Source: Cyanophora paradoxa (taxonomy: Eukaryota > Glaucocystophyceae > Cyanophorales > Cyanophoraceae). From it: a stretch of 64,000 nt of DNA. This document shows positions 61,103 to 64,000 of this stretch, piece by piece (positions within the stretch are counted from its first letter, which is position 1; every line of letters starts with the position of its first letter). The stretch is from NCBI GenBank assembly GCA_004431415.1, contig QPMI01000656.1:1-64000 (forward strand), given 5' to 3'. The translations under genes were made by a program, and so were the position numbers. A model generated the notes under the pieces. The model did no database searches. It was not told the origin of the DNA and was given only the letters and a program-made list of their open reading frames with translations.

Positions 61103-64000
61103 ATGTCTGTGCGCAGCTATGAGCTCTCGTGGCTCGTCGAGGAGTCCGCGTTGTCGCCGCGCGGCGGAAAGAAGGGTGAAGAGAAGTTCAGGATGACGCT
61201 GCTGGAGGTCCTGGCACGTGAGGGTTCGTTTGCGATGTTTCTTTTTAGCACGCGATGGTTGTGCCGCGCCGGCTTTCATCGGGCGTTGACGCGCCAGGCA
61301 CCGCTGCCGTTTGACGCCTCGTCCACAGGCATCATGAGCGTCCTCAAGCAGCTTGCGGACGATCTCAGCCACAGCCGCTCCTCTCGGCGCCTGCGGCTCC
61401 TGATGCAGTCGCACGAGGTCCGCGCCGGGAGGTCGGAGTCTCGCAGCTCCGGCGGATCCCTGACGTAACGCCCGCAGGTCGTCCAGCAGCTCTCGGCGTT
61501 GCGCGAGGAGCAGAACACGGCCGTTCGAGCGCTGATTAAGAACCATGGGGCGCTCGTCGCGGAGGCGCGACCCCCGCCCCGCCCCGCCGGCCGGCCGCCT
61601 CACCGACATTTGATCCGCAGCGGGACGACGCGTGCCAGGACCGAGAGGCGGCGGCGAAGGACCTGGACGCGCTCCTGCGGAGCCTGGACGCGGCGCGGGG
61701 CTCCCTCGTCCGCCTGGAGTACCACGCCCGCTCCCTCCTCCACCTCCCCGAGGCCCGCGGTGCGGCCGCGCCCCGCGCCCCGCGCCCGTCCCGCCCCCCC
61801 GCCCTCACGCGGGCGCTGCAGGCCTGCGAGTGGTGCTGGAGGAGCTGCGGGCCGAGCGGGCGCCGCTGCCAGTCTTCGGCGGGTCGACGCAGGCGCTGGC
61901 GGCGCTGGCGAGCCCCGGGGGCGGGCAGGAGGAGGGGGCGGGGGCGGGGGCGGCGGGAGCCTCGCCGGGCGGCCTCTCGCGGCACGCCTCGCTCTCCGTG
62001 GCGGCGGCCAAGACCGACCGCGAGCGCGCCGACAACGCCGCCCAGGTGCCCCCGATCCCCGGGCCCGGGGGCGCCCCCGCCCCGGCTGAGGCCTTCCGCA
62101 GTGGTCGCCGCGGCGGGTGGATGCGGAGCGGCAGCGGCGGCACCGGGCGGTGGGCGCCGTGCGTGAGCTGGTGGCCCGCGCGGTGGCCGTCCCCGCGCCG
62201 GCGCCGCCCCTCCACGCCGAGCTCGCCTCGGCCCTCCACGAGCTCTGCACCGACGCCGAGCAGGCCCGCCCCCCGCCCGCCCCCCGCCCGCCCGCCTTCC
62301 TCCCCGCGCCCGCCCCGACTCCCCGCCCGCAGCTCCTCGCCGAGAACGAGTCGCTGCGGGAGGCGCTGGCCGTCGCCAGGCGCCGCCCTTCGCCCCGCGA
62401 CCGCTCTCTTCGCTCGAGCTCTAACGCGGGGCGCGCCGGCGCAGGGCCCCGCCCCTCCCGGACACCGCGACGCCGCGCAACGCCCCGACGGTCCGGACGG
62501 CCGCGCAGCCGCCGCAGCCGTGGGCCTGACGGGGCGGGCAGGACGAGACGGGGAGCCCGCAGAACACGCCCGAGTGGCGCGTCCGCATGCTCCGCCAGGC
62601 GCGCCCCGCCCCGCCGGGCCCCTCGCCCCGCCCCGCCCCGCCCCGCCGAGCACTGCGCCGCTCACGGCGGCCGCAGAAGACGGCGCTGCAGAAGGCGCTG
62701 GGGCAGGCGCGGGACCAGCGGGACGCCCTCGCCCGCGAGCTACAGGCCGAGATCCAGAGGTCAGTCGCCCGCGCGGGGCGGGGCGGGACCCGCCCCCGCC
62801 CGACTCCGCCTCGCGCAGGACGGGCCAGCTGCGGGAGCTGCTGCAGAAGGAGCAGGCGCGGGCGGCGCGCTCGGCGCGGGAGCGGGCGGCCCTCTACAAG
62901 CGCATCGAGGAGCTCGAGTCCAAGGCGCCCCCCCCCCCCCCCCCCCTCCCTCCCCTCTTCCCCTCCCATTCCTCCTCCTCCTCACGCGGGGCGCCGACGG
63001 ACAGTTCCTGGGGGACCGCCCGCCCTTCAGGGTGCCGATGCCGCGCCCCCGCGAGACGCACCTCGAGGCCCTCAAGTTCCAGCTCCAGTCGGCGCGCCCC
63101 GCCCCGCCCCGCCCCGCCCGTGCTCGCTGGCTGAGGGTCTCGGCGGGGGCGGGGCGCAGTGCGAGGCGCACATCGACGTGCTGGAGCGGCGGCTGAGGAA
63201 GGCGCGCGCCGGGGAGCGCTCCCGCCGCAACAGTGGCGCCAGCACCGCCCTGGGCCTCCCCCTCTCCCCGGGCAGCACCCTGGGCGCGCCCCTCTCGCCG
63301 GGCGGCGGCTGGGGCTCGGCGTCGGCCCCCGGCAGCTCGCCCCCGCCGATGCCGGCCTCGCCGGCCTCGCCCTCCCGGGGCCGGGGCCGAGGAGTCGGCC
63401 CTCGCCCACAAGCTCGCCGCCGCCGAGGCCCGGGTCCGCCCGCCCCGCCCCCGCCCCGCGCCTCGCCTCGCCCCGCCGCCCCGCCCCGCCCGCCTCACCT
63501 TCCTCCAGATCCGGGAGCTCACGGAGAAGCTGGAGGAGGAGGGGCACGGGGCGGGGCCCCTCTCCCGGGGCCCCCGCCCGCGGGCCACGAGGCCGGCGCC
63601 AGCCCCGCGAACCCCTTCGAGGCCCGCATCCGCACCCGCTTCGCCGCCGCCGCCGGCGCCGCCGCCGCCGCCTCCGGCTCCGGCTCCGGCCCCGGCGCCC
63701 CGGCCGGCGGCTCGCCCGACGCGCCCTCGTACCCGTCCCGCTGGCGAGCGCGCGGTCGGGGGCCGGGGAGGGGCCCGGGTCCCCCGAGGAGGGCTCGCAG
63801 GAGTGGGCGCGGGCCGCCTCGTGCGCGCCGAGGCGCACATCCGCTCCCTCCTGCAGACCCTCTCCGACGCCCTCGCCGAGCCCGGCACGCCCGCCCGCCC
63901 GGGGGCGGGGGCCCCGCACGCCGGCCCCGGCGGCGACGACGAGGCGGAGGACGCGCTGGTGCGGGACGCGGCCGTCGCGGCGGCCGAGGCCTCCTCGGCG
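61103..64000 (+). CDS. Coiled-coil protein, C-terminus outside the window
   Basis: ATG at 61103: MSVRSYELSWLVEESALSPR, EKFRMTLLEVLA. Exons then give heptad-like helices: IMSVLKQLADDLSHSRSSRR, VVQQLSALREEQNTAVRALI, DREAAAKDLDALLRSLDAAR, GLRVVLEELRAERAP, RHRAVGAVRELVARAV, LLAENESLREALAVAR, KTALQKALGQARDQRDALA, GQLRELLQKEQARAARSARE, ALYKRIEELESK, HLEALKFQLQSA, CEAHIDVLERRLRKARAGE, ALAHKLAAAEARV and IRELTEKLEEEG. Ser/Pro-rich stretches (SPGSTLGAPLSPGGG) lie between. Introns are GC-rich and ~50-150 bp. This is a structural or scaffold-type protein (centrosomal, cytoskeletal or trafficking are options); no named domain is seen. An unbroken frame runs to the window edge, so the protein continues. 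Confidence 0.7.

Overview
The window looks like nuclear DNA of a GC-rich single-celled photosynthetic eukaryote, most like a haptophyte-type alga. This is inferred from gene structure and gene content; no ribosomal or organellar marker is present. Genes are broken by many short, very GC-rich introns, mostly starting GTGCGC and ending GCAG, with some apparent GC-AG introns. Protein families are eukaryotic: DGAT1, glycolate oxidase, polycystin/RyR channel, NAA40, PBP1-type receptor, F-box/LRR, RING. Glycolate oxidase with a peroxisomal-type C-terminus and a UVR-ApaG protein fit an alga. No bacterial operons, tRNA, rRNA or CRISPR were seen. Exon boundaries are hand estimates.

Left part (1-18434): the C-terminal end of a DGAT1-like acyltransferase (+), an (S)-2-hydroxy-acid/glycolate oxidase (+), and an ~8.1 kb minus-strand gene. 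The last encodes a polycystin-type six-helix cation channel followed by a long C-terminal region with two ryanodine-receptor repeats. Divergent from it is a ~6.3 kb receptor gene (+) with a PBP1 ligand-binding domain, a Cys-rich stalk and a multi-helix membrane domain.

Middle (18903-30603): a complete LTR retrotransposon of ~11.7 kb. Its two LTRs are identical as read by eye. It has a likely tRNA primer-binding site and a single 398-codon Gag ORF with a CX2CX4HX4C zinc knuckle. No protease, reverse transcriptase, RNase H or integrase could be recognised, so it looks non-autonomous. It carries ~24 tandem copies of a hairpin-bearing unit. Around and right of it (30606-35017) are a C-rich tract, a ~198-bp tandem repeat and weak ORFs.

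Right part (35018-64000): a dense gene cluster. It holds a Gln-rich protein of unknown function (-), an F-box/LRR-like protein (+), a second LRR-like protein with an acidic tail (+), an SDR oxidoreductase (-), NAA40-type histone N-terminal acetyltransferase (-), a folate-receptor-like secreted/membrane protein (+), a protein with two cyclic-nucleotide-binding domains (-), a UVR+ApaG protein (-), a RING protein (+), a third F-box/LRR protein (-) and a coiled-coil protein running off the end (+). Several neighbours are divergent and share short promoters.

The main candidates for something new are the polycystin-RyR chimeric channel and the Gag-only LTR element with its double-hairpin array. The signalling content (PBP1 receptor, Ca2+-type channel, cAMP-binding protein) is striking for one window, but a functional link between these genes is only conjecture.
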